Shown here one piece after another: positions 48,237-56,432 of a stretch of 56,432 nt of DNA (within the stretch, counting starts at the first letter, position 1; each line of letters begins with the position of its first letter). Source of the stretch: CAZCCV01 sp964497515 (GTDB lineage Bacteria > Armatimonadota > UBA5829 > DTLH01); contig CAZCCV010000014.1 in assembly GCA_964497515.1 (NCBI GenBank), positions 1-56,432 of the forward strand. Reading direction: 5' to 3'. A program made the translations under genes and the position numbers. The notes under the pieces are model-generated. The model saw only the letters and a program-made list of their open reading frames with translations, had not been told where the DNA came from and searched no databases.

Positions 48237-50684
48237 ATGTTGCGAATAACACGACAGGCGCTAGTCGGGCGACTGATGACAATCGTCGGCCTGTCCGCAC
48301 TCGTGCTCGTAGCCTTCCCGGGGTTCGCTAGAGCCAGCGAAGCGATCGATCTACCCAAGTTCGAAGAGTTGGACATTATGTGGCCATCGATTTTGGCCGT
48401 ATTCATATGTGCCCTTATCGCTCTGGCTTTTGGCGGTATGTGGTTCCGCGCTATTATGCGCGAGAATCCGGGATCGAAGGGGATGGTCAGTGTCTCGAAG
48501 GCAGTTCAGGAAGGAGCCATGGCTTACCTGAAGCGCCAGGTCAAGACGATGATCTGGTTCGTTATTGTTATTACAATCGGGCTGATCTATCTTTACAAGC
48601 CGTTGGATGAATTCCAACAGCTTGACCGTCTGTTTGGTGTCATCCCTGTCTATGTTGGCGTTGGCGTCGCTTTTGTGCTCGGGGTTGCTGCATCGTACCT
48701 TGCAGGATATGTTGGTATGATGATGGCTGTTCGAGCCAATGCTCGTGTTGCAAACGCCGCGCTTACAAGCTTCAAGAGAGCTCTGTATGTGGCATTCCGT
48801 GCTGGAGGCGTCTCCGGTATGGCCACTGTTGGTCTGGGGCTTCTTGGCGCATGTTTGGTCTTCTATTTCTTTGGCGATCAGTCGATGAAAGTACTTATCG
48901 GGTTCGGTTTTGGTGGGTGTCTTGCCGCTCTGTTTATGAGAATCGGCGGGGGTATTTTCACCAAGGCTGCTGACGTTGGTGCCGACCTGGTAGGTAAAGT
49001 CGAACAGAATATTCCTGAAGATGATCCTCGAAACGCCGCTACAATTGCTGACAACGTTGGCGACAACGTCGGTGACTGTGCTGGTATGGCGGCGGATATC
49101 TTCGAGTCATACGAAGTAACCCTGGTTGCTGCAATCATCCTCGGTGCCGCTGCTTCGACTGCAGTGGGCGGGGGCAAATATGTTCTCGCTTTGGTCGTTT
49201 ACCCGCTGCTCATTAGAGCTATCGGTGTGCTGGCTTCCATCATTGGAGTATACTGCGTCCGGGGCAAAGACGATCTGAACATGAACCCAATGCAGCCAAT
49301 TAACGTTGGGTTCTGGATCTCTTCTGCCATAGCATCCGTTGGATTCTTCGCCATTTCGCACTATGTGTTTACGTTGGTACCGATCGAGGGATTCGAGTGG
49401 TGGAGATTCGCTGCAGCGAACCTTGTAGGAATCATCCTTGCACTCGCCATCGGTAAGATGACCGAGTACTTCACAGCAATTAACAAGAAGCCTGTAGTTG
49501 AAGCTGCTAAGTCTGCGAAAACAGGTCCGGCTACAGTCATTCTCAGTGGAATTGCTTCGGGCCTCGAGTCTAGCGTATGGGGAATTGTTGCTATATCTGT
49601 AGCGATTCTGGCTGCAATGATCCTCTTCAAGGGTCATCTTGCTCTTTCCGCGTACGGAATTGCACTTTCTGGTCTTGGTTTGCTCACAACGACCGGCTAT
49701 ATGCTGGCTATGGATACTTATGGTCCTATTGCCGACAACGCCAACGGTATTTTTGAGATGTCCGGTGCACTTAAGGATGAGGGCGAGGACAGTGATGCTA
49801 ACAAGATCGTTGCGAAGCTTGACGCAGTAGGCAACACTACCAAGGCTCTTACCAAGGGACTTGCAATTGCTACTGCAGTTATCGCAGCTACAGCATTGTT
49901 CCGATCGTTTATGGCCGATGCCGAGTTGTTGGATATCGGTATACGAATAGACTACACGCAGGTTTTCATCGGACTGTTGATTGGTGGAGCGGTTCCGTTC
50001 CTGTTCTCTTCGTTTGCTATCAACGCGGTCAGCCGTGCTGCCTTCCAGCTAGTTGAAGAGGTTCGCAGACAGTTCCGCGAAATCAAGGGGATTATGGATT
50101 ATGATCCACGATCCGGTTCCGACGAAGGCAAGCCTGACTATCAGCGATGTGTAGCTATCTCCACTTCTGCTGCTCAGAAAGAGCTTCTGAGCCCTGCAGT
50201 GCTGGCAATTAGCACCCCGATTCTTGTTGGTTTTGCGCTTGGCTATGGCGATCCCCTTAAGGGTGCTGCTGCACTCGGTGGTTTCCTTGCAGGATCGATC
50301 CTTTCGGGTCAGTTGATGGCTGTCTTCCTTTCTAATGCAGGTGGCCTTTGGGACAATGCGAAGAAGAAGATCGAGGACGGAATGTTCGGCGGCAAGGGCA
50401 CCGAAGAGCACAAAGCTACGGTAGTAGGCGACACAGTCGGCGATCCGTTCAAGGATACTGCCGGACCAGCCCTTAACCCGTTGATTAAGGTTATGAACCT
50501 GGTGGCGATTCTTATTGCTCCGATCGTAATCCATGACCTCCCGGACACCGTTCGAACCATTGTCGTTGTGTTATCTCTGGCGGCTCTCGTTGGAGCTACT
50601 CTCTGGAGTAAGCGCGGTGGAATCGAAGTCAGTTTGACTGATAGCGGTTCCATCAGCCAGGAAGAGGAGCCTGCCACTGTTTAA
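48237..50684 (+). CDS. hppA: Membrane proton-pumping pyrophosphatase
   Basis: An 815-residue polytopic enzyme that couples pyrophosphate hydrolysis to ion pumping. Substrate and metal motifs are complete: FTKAADVGADLVGKVE, DNVGDNVGDCAGMAADIFE, the DTYGPIADNANGI block and GDTVGDPFKDTAGPALN. The GNTTKALTKG motif has Lys and Thr at the positions that mark potassium-independent enzymes, which pump protons. A signal-like N-terminal helix (about 10-32) precedes the usual sixteen segments. The acidic C-terminal tail (EEEPATV) is short. The gene is monocistronic with a consensus promoter. Confidence 0.96.
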   Translation: MLRITRQALVGRLMTIVGLSALVLVAFPGFARASEAIDLPKFEELDIMWPSILAVFICALIALAFGGMWFRAIMRENPGSKGMVSVSKAVQEGAMAYLKRQVKTMIWFVIVITIGLIYLYKPLDEFQQLDRLFGVIPVYVGVGVAFVLGVAASYLAGYVGMMMAVRANARVANAALTSFKRALYVAFRAGGVSGMATVGLGLLGACLVFYFFGDQSMKVLIGFGFGGCLAALFMRIGGGIFTKAADVGADLVGKVEQNIPEDDPRNAATIADNVGDNVGDCAGMAADIFESYEVTLVAAIILGAAASTAVGGGKYVLALVVYPLLIRAIGVLASIIGVYCVRGKDDLNMNPMQPINVGFWISSAIASVGFFAISHYVFTLVPIEGFEWWRFAAANLVGIILALAIGKMTEYFTAINKKPVVEAAKSAKTGPATVILSGIASGLESSVWGIVAISVAILAAMILFKGHLALSAYGIALSGLGLLTTTGYMLAMDTYGPIADNANGIFEMSGALKDEGEDSDANKIVAKLDAVGNTTKALTKGLAIATAVIAATALFRSFMADAELLDIGIRIDYTQVFIGLLIGGAVPFLFSSFAINAVSRAAFQLVEEVRRQFREIKGIMDYDPRSGSDEGKPDYQRCVAISTSAAQKELLSPAVLAISTPILVGFALGYGDPLKGAAALGGFLAGSILSGQLMAVFLSNAGGLWDNAKKKIEDGMFGGKGTEEHKATVVGDTVGDPFKDTAGPALNPLIKVMNLVAILIAPIVIHDLPDTVRTIVVVLSLAALVGATLWSKRGGIEVSLTDSGSISQEEEPATV

Positions 50685-50730
50685 TACGAGTCACTCGGCC
50701 GGTTAAACAAAGCGGCCTATTGTTGTTCTT

Positions 50731-50771
50731 CAGACGTATTGGCCGGGAGTTTTGCTCCCGGCTTACGTCTG
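50731..50771. repeat. 16-bp two-part hairpin after hppA
   Basis: CAGACGTA (50731-50738) pairs with TACGTCTG (50764-50771), and inside it GCCGGGAG (50742-50749) pairs with CTCCCGGC (50755-50762) around TTTTG. A weaker GGCCG/CGGCC hairpin lies just upstream (about 50698-50717). It could end hppA transcription, though there is no U-tract, or shield the 5' end of the next mRNA. Confidence 0.65.
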
Positions 50772-50802
50772 TTGGGTTCCCGACATAGAGAGGATTTTGA
50801 AG

Positions 50803-52200
50803 ATGAGTTTTGTTGATGCGGCGACTCCGCGCATTGTTCCCCCCCTTGATCCCAATTTTCGCCCACTTGCTGTAGCTAATCGAGCATTCGTAAGCAAGGT
50901 AACTTCAAAAGGTACTGCAGTGCCGTTAGTTATAGCTTTGGAGCGCGGTGATGGTTCTGTTTCAAGATTTGAAACTGCCGTATCCAGTGGCCCTGCTGAT
51001 AAACAAGACAACCTCATTTACGTAGAGCGGTTGGTCAAGACCCTTCTGTGGCAAAGGGGCGGTTGGAAAGTGATTGTTGGTGGGCCGGCTGAGATCGGCG
51101 AACATATTCGCAAGACTTATTCTCCCACTGGCGCGCGTGCTTTCGACGCCAACTTTATGGGTGGAGTTTACGAGCACGAATTTAGAGTGGATGTTGTTCA
51201 AGCAGATCAAGTTCCAGTAACCAAAGAAGAGACGGTTGAACTGGGCCGACACCTTGAAGGCTGCCGAATTGGATTTGACCTCGGCGCAAGCGATCGCAAA
51301 GTTGCCGCTGTAATAGACGGCAAACCAGTCTATAGCGAAGAGGTGGTATGGGATCCAAGGAATCAGACGGATGCCAAATATCATCATCACGAAATCACTA
51401 CTGCTATCAAGACTGCAGCTTCACATATGCCTAGAGTAGATGCTATCGGTGGAAGTGCTGCCGGAGTATACATAGATAATCGAGTGAAGGTTGCGTCACT
51501 CTTTAGAGGCGTCCCGAAGGAGCAGTTCGATTCGGATGTTCGGGACATCTTCATCAGAATGAAGAAAGAGTGGAACGGTGTTCCATTCGAAGTAGTAAAC
51601 GATGGCGAAGTCACTGCTCTGGCGGCCTCTATGGCACTCAGTGTGAACGCCGTGCTTGGAATCGCTATGGGTTCGAGTGAAGCGGCCGGGTATGTCACCC
51701 CTAACGGAAGCATTACCGGCTGGTTGAATGAACTCGCCTTTGCGCCGGTAGATGCTCAGAAGAATGCTCCAGTGGATGAATGGTCAGGCGACGAGGGCGT
51801 AGGTGCCCGCTACTTCTCGCAGCAGGCTGTCTTTAGACTGGCGGAGGGTGTTGGAATTGATCTGGATGAGTCGCTCACACCAGCCGGACGTCTGAAATCC
51901 GTGCAGGCTCTGCTCGAGCAGGGCGAAGAGCGCGCCAAAGCCATTTGGGAAACCATCGGCATTTACCTTGGCTACGGTATCGCACACTATGCCACTTTCT
52001 ACGATGTGGAGCACGTTCTGATTCTCGGACGAGTTACATCGGGGAGCGGTGGAAGCATTCTGATGCAGAAGGCACGAGAAGTGCTTAAAGCGGAGTTCCC
52101 TGAGCTGTATGCAAAGGTAGCATTGCATCTTCCCGAAGATGAATCCAGCAGGCTTGTTGGTCAGGCGGTAGCCGCTGCCAGCCTTCCAGCCTTGAAGTAA
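50803..52200 (+). CDS. ROK-family sugar kinase-like protein
   Basis: A 465-residue protein. The ROK/ASKHA core starts near residue 168 (GFDLGASDRKVAAVIDG), continues with AIGGSAAGVYIDNRVKVASLF and the catalytic-type Asp D267 in VVNDGEVTALAA, and then MGSSEAAGYVTP and the phosphate loop LILGRVTSGSGG. The N-terminal ~165 residues are an additional region (VIALERGDGSVSRFETAV, WKVIVGGPAEIGEHI) not found in simple ROK kinases. The ATG at 50803 follows GAGAGGA. The PIG-L gene 11 nt downstream points to amino-sugar metabolism; substrate unproven. Confidence 0.8.
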   Translation: MSFVDAATPRIVPPLDPNFRPLAVANRAFVSKVTSKGTAVPLVIALERGDGSVSRFETAVSSGPADKQDNLIYVERLVKTLLWQRGGWKVIVGGPAEIGEHIRKTYSPTGARAFDANFMGGVYEHEFRVDVVQADQVPVTKEETVELGRHLEGCRIGFDLGASDRKVAAVIDGKPVYSEEVVWDPRNQTDAKYHHHEITTAIKTAASHMPRVDAIGGSAAGVYIDNRVKVASLFRGVPKEQFDSDVRDIFIRMKKEWNGVPFEVVNDGEVTALAASMALSVNAVLGIAMGSSEAAGYVTPNGSITGWLNELAFAPVDAQKNAPVDEWSGDEGVGARYFSQQAVFRLAEGVGIDLDESLTPAGRLKSVQALLEQGEERAKAIWETIGIYLGYGIAHYATFYDVEHVLILGRVTSGSGGSILMQKAREVLKAEFPELYAKVALHLPEDESSRLVGQAVAAASLPALK

Positions 52201-52211
52201 CGGAGTAGATG

Positions 52212-53066
52212 ATGGAGTTTCACGAGAAAACGTCCGAGGTATTTGTTCCGGATGGGATGCCAATCGACGAAGCACTGAATAGAACAACGCATATGGGTAT
52301 CTGCGCTCACCAGGACGATCTGGAAATCGGGACATATCGAGGTATACTCGAGTGCTTCGGTCGCAGTGACAAATGGTATATGGGCGTAGTCGTCACCGAT
52401 GGGGCAGGGAGCCCCAGAGATGATCTCTATGCAGACTGTTCGGACGACGATATGAAGCGAATCCGCCGCGTCGAGCAGAAAAAAGCCGCTTTCGTCGGTG
52501 AATACGGTGCACAGGCATTCCTGGACTTCCCGAGCACTGCCGTTAAGGATTCATCGAACAAAGCGGTAGTAGCTGATATAAAGAAGCTGATTGCTGCTGC
52601 CAAGCCAAAGCACGTTTATACGCATAATCTGGCTGATAAGCACGACACACACGTGTCAGTTGCACTCAGGGTGATCCAGGCTATAAGAGAGCTTGAACCA
52701 GCCGCACGACCAGAGAAAGTATATGGGTGCGAAGTGTGGCGCGATCTCGACTGGCTCTGCGATGCAGACAAAGTGGTCTTCGACGTTGCGGCGCACGAGA
52801 ACATAGCTGCAGCGCTCTTAGGTGTCTTCGATTCACAGATTTGCGGAGGGAAGCGTTACGACTTGGCCACGCTTGGCAGACGCCGGGCGCACGCTACCTT
52901 CTTCCAGTCTCACGGTACGGACGATACCACGGGAATCTCGTTTGCAGTCGATCTCACTCCGCTCATCGAGGATCCGTCGCTGGATGTTGGTGCATACATC
53001 GAAGGATATATCAAACGCTTCGCGGATGAGGTATCTTCCCGAATCGCCAAGTTCAGCGGTGCGTAG
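52212..53066 (+). CDS. PIG-L/LmbE family deacetylase
   Basis: A 284-residue PIG-L-type zinc enzyme that probably removes acetyl groups from N-acetylated sugars. The metal motif is AHQDDLE (H33, D35, D36) instead of the common AHPDDE, and the second part is THNLADKHDTHVSV. The last ~60 residues (FFQSHGTDDTTGISFAVDL, GAYIEGYIKRFADEV) are typical of a longer subfamily. The second of two adjacent ATGs is preferred because GGAG lies 6 nt before it. It forms an operon with the ROK-like kinase. Confidence 0.87.
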   Translation: MEFHEKTSEVFVPDGMPIDEALNRTTHMGICAHQDDLEIGTYRGILECFGRSDKWYMGVVVTDGAGSPRDDLYADCSDDDMKRIRRVEQKKAAFVGEYGAQAFLDFPSTAVKDSSNKAVVADIKKLIAAAKPKHVYTHNLADKHDTHVSVALRVIQAIRELEPAARPEKVYGCEVWRDLDWLCDADKVVFDVAAHENIAAALLGVFDSQICGGKRYDLATLGRRRAHATFFQSHGTDDTTGISFAVDLTPLIEDPSLDVGAYIEGYIKRFADEVSSRIAKFSGA

Positions 53067-53097
53067 GTCACGCTTCGTTAGCCAAACTTAGTAGAAC

Positions 53098-53130
53098 AGC
53101 CGCCGCGGGAATCAACCCTGCGGCGGCTTT
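53098..53130 (+). terminator. Terminator after the PIG-L gene
   Basis: AGCCGCCGC-GGG (53098-53109) pairs with CCC-T-GCGGCGGCT (53116-53128), with one bulged T, and is followed by TTTGTCTTGTTT. A strong intrinsic terminator. Confidence 0.8.
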
Positions 53131-53155
53131 GTCTTGTTTCACGTGTTTTTTGCGG

Positions 53156-55408
53156 TTACTTCGCCTTCAAGACTCCATTATAGGTTACGTGTTCGAGCTT
53201 CGTTCTTGTGCCGACGAGTTTGCCATCCACGTAAAGCGTATAACCCTTGGGTGTATTCTCATATCGGTTGCCGTCGGGTCTCGTGTCCCAAACTATGCTG
53301 AGTGTGCGGTCGTGGTAGGGAACGCCATCGAGTCGGAAATGATCCCACGGCACGGCTACGACTGGATACAGTTCCACGGTATCATCATTTCTGGGGACAA
53401 GGCCCCCAACCAGTCTTATAATCAAATCGATATATGTAGAGTGGAAGTAATCCGGACAACCGTAGTTCGTGCCATCATCAGCGTTTGCTTCTTCGTGCAG
53501 GTTCGGATGTTTCCAAGTGCCTTTGTCTTCGTAGTGCAGTTTCACGAATGAGTCCAAAAACTCATACAGTTTCTCTGGTGTCACGTGCGGTGCTTCGTAG
53601 TATCTAATTCCGTTTGCCAGCGCATTAGCGACAATGCTGTTAGCGTGCGGCCACACAGGTCCGTTCCAGTTACAGAGATGCACTTTTGGGTCGAACATAG
53701 GGCACTTCATACTACAACTGGTAACAGGCCAGGCTCCCCAAAACTCATCTTCAGCCAGAATTGTGGACAGCCCGCTTGCCTTCGATTTGTCAGGCAATTC
53801 AAATGCATATGGATAGACGCCAACGACTTCCTTGACCCAGGCTTTGCCATCTGTTCCAACTTTTACTGAATAGAAGAAGCCGCTCTTCTGATCCCAAAAG
53901 ATATTCTCTGCGGCAGCCTTGATGCGCAGAGCAAGCCCATCGAATTTTTCGGCTTCCTTGTTGTTGCCAAGTTCCCGCAACGCTTCAGCAACTGCTCTCG
54001 CGTTGGCGTAGTAGTAGGCCGTGTAGTCTGGCCGCCAGAGTGGAGTCTCTTTGCTGCGATCGTAGTTGTCGAAATAGAACCATGCAGGCTGCCACTCCAT
54101 TCCAGTCGACCAATGGCTGGGTGGGGCAAGCAGATAGTCTGTATCCGGGCGCGTTGCATCCAGTTTGCCGGGGAATGCACTTTCAGTGTCTTCTTGCCAG
54201 GCGGGTAGCAGTTCTGCAAGACGCTCTTTGTTCGGGTGAACCAGATACGTACCCCAAAGAGTCGATGGTATCCAGTGCGTATATCCGCCAAAACGTCGAC
54301 CGTCAGGTTCTCTCCTCTTGCCAAGAATCTCTGCTTGTCCGTACGAGTATTTGGCATCCCGCAGCCATCGCACTTCATCCATTATGTGAGGTGTGCTGTA
54401 AGTGATATGTCTGGTGTAACCACCGAGTTTACCCTCGTAGAAACCAGGAATGCCGCCTTCCTCCTGATAGTTGGCTCGAACAAGCAGCCATCGGTAGTAG
54501 TAACAGCGCTCCCAGATTGGGTCTGGGCAGTCGAAGGTGGGTATGAGATCTGCGAGCCACTTTGCTGTCTCGGCGCGCTTTTTGTGCGTGCGGATTCTGA
54601 GAGCTTCATCTACTCTTTCAGCTCCCATCATCGCGTGCAACGGATAGCGAGGAAGTTGCTCTGGTTCAATTGCCAGATGCCCTATGGCGTTTGCCAGCTT
54701 CTTCACCGAATCTGGGGTATCTTCAACCGGAGCAGGTTCGTCCGTAGGGTATCGAATAGGAGTGGCAAGGCCGAGTGATTCTGCTACCAGTTTCACTTCG
54801 GAGGAAGAGAGTGCTCTGTTCCAGATTGCAACATCGGAGAGAGAGCCATTAAAGGCTTCACTGTTTGCCCAGTTGCCGATTGTCCAGCCTTGCTTTGCAG
54901 CGTGTGGCCAAGGTTCAACTCCCGAAGATGCTACTTCCGCTCCGTTTAGGTACACTCGTCCGATATTCTCTTTGTCGTGTGTTACAGCCAAATGGAACCA
55001 CATCTCTTCAGGCAGCATAAAGGGGACTACCCAGTCATTTTCCCAAGAGACGATCTTAATCGCATCTGCGCTCACTGCTAGTCCGCCAGCCTCCTGAGCG
55101 CCGACGATCTGTCCGTATGCTGTTCCAGACAGCTTTATCCGCGCTGAGAGGGTAAAATCATTCCGAAAAGCTAATCCTTTCGGGTTCCCCAGTACAACCT
55201 GGGTCATTCCATTGAATCTCAGCCAGTCGCCCGAAACCCAGAGTGGATGAACGATCTTCGCATCGGATTTTGCCGTGCCAGAGTCTACAGCGACCTCACC
55301 TTGTCCTTCGTTCAGTCGGTAATATGCTGTTGGTGTGAGATCATCCGGCAAGGCGAAAAGTTGTGGTGTGACAACAGCTAGTAGTAATCCAACGAGAATC
55401 AGCCTCAA
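53156..55408 (-). CDS. Secreted LamG-(alpha/alpha)6 glycoside hydrolase
   Basis: A 750-residue exported enzyme. Signal peptide (about 1-19, LILVGLLLAVVTPQLFA), then a LamG/concanavalin-like domain (about 25-215; YYRLNEGQGEVAVDSG, FTLSARIKL, MWFHLAVTHD, SLSDVAIWNRAL), then a six-hairpin glycosidase domain of GH63/trehalase-like type (about 230-690; YYYANARAVAEALREL, FFYSVKVG and NWNGPVWPHANSIVANAL). A C-terminal beta region closes it. It is likely an extracellular alpha-glycosidase of the family that trims glycans; the exact substrate cannot be told. The start is TTG with GGGAGGA 5 nt upstream. Confidence 0.82.
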   Translation of the reverse strand: MRLILVGLLLAVVTPQLFALPDDLTPTAYYRLNEGQGEVAVDSGTAKSDAKIVHPLWVSGDWLRFNGMTQVVLGNPKGLAFRNDFTLSARIKLSGTAYGQIVGAQEAGGLAVSADAIKIVSWENDWVVPFMLPEEMWFHLAVTHDKENIGRVYLNGAEVASSGVEPWPHAAKQGWTIGNWANSEAFNGSLSDVAIWNRALSSSEVKLVAESLGLATPIRYPTDEPAPVEDTPDSVKKLANAIGHLAIEPEQLPRYPLHAMMGAERVDEALRIRTHKKRAETAKWLADLIPTFDCPDPIWERCYYYRWLLVRANYQEEGGIPGFYEGKLGGYTRHITYSTPHIMDEVRWLRDAKYSYGQAEILGKRREPDGRRFGGYTHWIPSTLWGTYLVHPNKERLAELLPAWQEDTESAFPGKLDATRPDTDYLLAPPSHWSTGMEWQPAWFYFDNYDRSKETPLWRPDYTAYYYANARAVAEALRELGNNKEAEKFDGLALRIKAAAENIFWDQKSGFFYSVKVGTDGKAWVKEVVGVYPYAFELPDKSKASGLSTILAEDEFWGAWPVTSCSMKCPMFDPKVHLCNWNGPVWPHANSIVANALANGIRYYEAPHVTPEKLYEFLDSFVKLHYEDKGTWKHPNLHEEANADDGTNYGCPDYFHSTYIDLIIRLVGGLVPRNDDTVELYPVVAVPWDHFRLDGVPYHDRTLSIVWDTRPDGNRYENTPKGYTLYVDGKLVGTRTKLEHVTYNGVLKAK

Positions 55409-55527
55409 ATTCTTCCTCCCAGAAGGTGTCTAATTGCGTGTGCCAGAAACGCGTGGAGCCGCTTGCTTATTGTAGAGCAACACGTCTGCGAGAATCAAGC
55501 GAGACATACGATTGAAGGTTCTTAAGT

Positions 55528-56091
55528 TCAGTTGCCTTCGGGTGTCGTCGACTTCTCCGGCTGATCGAAGATTGGCAAATAGTCCCGCCAGGTGCTGTGT
55601 TTCATATTGTTTGCATACTTCGTCAGGCTGATAAACGGTACGTATTTTGGCCTGCGAGGCGTCCGCTTCGGTGTGTGACCAAACTGCTGGACAGTCTTGT
55701 CGCTCTTCTTCGTGTTGCATTTCTTGCAGCAGCAGACCAGGTTCTCCCACGTAGTGGGGCCTCCCAGTCGCTTTGGAATTACGTGGTCTATAGTAAGGTC
55801 TTTGCCATTCTCACCGCAATACTGGCACGTGTAGTTGTCTCTTGCCAGTATGCTTCTGCGTGAGAGTCGCAGTTGAGGCATCGGCCGACGAATATGATGC
55901 TTAAGCCGTACCACCGATGGCGCTTCAATGGTGCCGGCCAGTGTCTTCACACTCACGTGGTCGTAATGCAGAACATCCACTTTCCCAAGATAAACGAGGA
56001 CAATCGCACGCTTGATGTTTGTTATATTTAGCGGAGCGTAATCGCTGTTTAGCACTAGGACTTCCTGATTTAGATTTCCTGGATGATTCAC
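55528..56091 (-). CDS. HNH endonuclease
   Basis: A 187-residue protein of the stand-alone HNH type. The N-terminal half (EVLVLNSDYAPLNITNIKRA, VYLGKVDVL) is a module seen with many bacterial HNH proteins. The nuclease core has CQYCG, LTIDHVIPKRLGG, ENLVCCCKKCN: DH, N and zinc-binding Cys pairs are all present. The GTG at 56091 has GGAG 8 nt upstream. A longer frame to 56190 would run through a strong terminator and is rejected. Its role is unknown; such genes often lie alone in genomes. Confidence 0.85.
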   Translation of the reverse strand: MNHPGNLNQEVLVLNSDYAPLNITNIKRAIVLVYLGKVDVLHYDHVSVKTLAGTIEAPSVVRLKHHIRRPMPQLRLSRRSILARDNYTCQYCGENGKDLTIDHVIPKRLGGPTTWENLVCCCKKCNTKKSDKTVQQFGHTPKRTPRRPKYVPFISLTKYANNMKHSTWRDYLPIFDQPEKSTTPEGN

Positions 56092-56117
56092 CTGCTTTTC
56101 TCCAGATGGGCTGTAAC

Positions 56118-56151
56118 AAAAAACCCGCTTTGGTTGTACACCAAGCGGGTT
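56118..56151 (-). terminator. Terminator directly upstream of the HNH gene
   Basis: On the minus strand AACCCGCTT...AAGCGGGTT (56151-56122, with an inner TGG/CCA extension) is followed by six T residues (56123-56118), 27 nt before the HNH start. It ends an unseen upstream transcript or attenuates HNH expression. Confidence 0.75.
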
Positions 56152-56191
56152 CGTACTCTTATAAGTCATCGTCTGACGCAGTGTAGCCACA

Positions 56192-56432
56192 CGAACTGAC
56201 CATCTTCAAGTAGTCTCAGGCTATGTGCTCTGTTCCCACTAATGGCGCTGACCACTATATGCATTGTCCGGTGGTTCATTACAATCATCATACACTCAAA
56301 ACGGCCGTGCGTTTTACCTCACTGCTAAAGTTATATTACCAGAATTTCCGGCTGATTGTCAACGTCGTATTGCAGCCGTGTATATGCAGAGCGACTATGT
56401 CCCCCATAACTGCCGTGGGATAATGTCCCCAT
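56192..56432. other. No gene seen; short direct repeat at the window edge
   Basis: This 241-nt stretch has no supported gene. Near its end the word ATGTCCCC occurs twice (about 56397 and 56423), each followed by CAT or AT, separated by a CCGTGGGATA segment. Such subterminal repeats can mark the end of an insertion sequence, but the window stops here. Confidence 0.3.

Noticed and set aside
56092..56190. Longer HNH protein starting at 56190
   Set aside because: It would read through a strong terminator with a U6 tract, and no SD is present; GTG at 56091 has a good SD.

Overview
The window reads as a chromosomal segment of a bacterium with moderate GC content. The first 20 kb is one continuous plus-strand run of translation genes: the S10, spc and alpha ribosomal operons fused end to end (rpsJ to rplQ), then truA, rplM and rpsI. 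Gene content and order are bacterial throughout. The later secreted proteins (a beta-repeat plus OB-like tail on caspase-like peptidases, CARDB, LamG, TolB propeller, DUF4380) recall Armatimonadota and neighbouring phyla, but that placement is an impression and not proven by anything here. TTG start codons with good Shine-Dalgarno (SD) sequences are unusually common (at least eleven genes).

Region 1 (1-20.5 kb): 33 genes of ribosome assembly, secretion and transcription. Oddities are an EF-G-like GTPase inserted between rplE and rpsN, an L22 with an extra N-terminal domain that looks like the KH domain of S3, an S3 with an RGG-like tail, and hairpins in most gaps of 80-120 nt, including a textbook H-type pseudoknot between secY and adk.

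Region 2 (20.5-27.9 kb): secreted and cell-surface proteins. These are an SH3-NlpC/P60 cell-wall hydrolase, a CARDB protein with a metzincin-type HExxHxxGxxD motif, and two tandem caspase-like (C25/C11-type) peptidases. The two peptidases share a near-identical promoter and 5' leader. A fragment of the ABC-F gene's 3' end lies between them and marks the tandem-duplication junction.

Region 3 (27.9-38.9 kb): an ABC-F ATPase whose consensus promoter is followed at once by a terminator overlapping a possible 10-residue leader peptide, then mgtC-like, galE (also with a promoter-proximal terminator), thrS without its TGS domain, infC starting at AUU, rpmI, rplT, a structured leader, pheS, a pheT lacking the EMAP-type domain, and a conserved hypothetical gene.

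Region 4 (38.9-45.9 kb): a 285-bp element bounded by 26-nt inverted repeats, followed by a close-packed set: two HD-GYP proteins (one with a zinc-ribbon insertion, one with a degenerate HD motif), DUF5317, a GT-C glycosyltransferase, XerC/D recombinase and deoB.

Region 5 (45.9-56.4 kb): TolB-like lipoprotein and DUF4380 (minus), membrane pyrophosphatase hppA (plus, consensus promoter), a ROK-type kinase with a PIG-L deacetylase (plus), then a LamG-plus-(alpha/alpha)6 glycosidase and an HNH nuclease (minus). The last 240 bases show no gene. No rRNA, tRNA or CRISPR array was seen.
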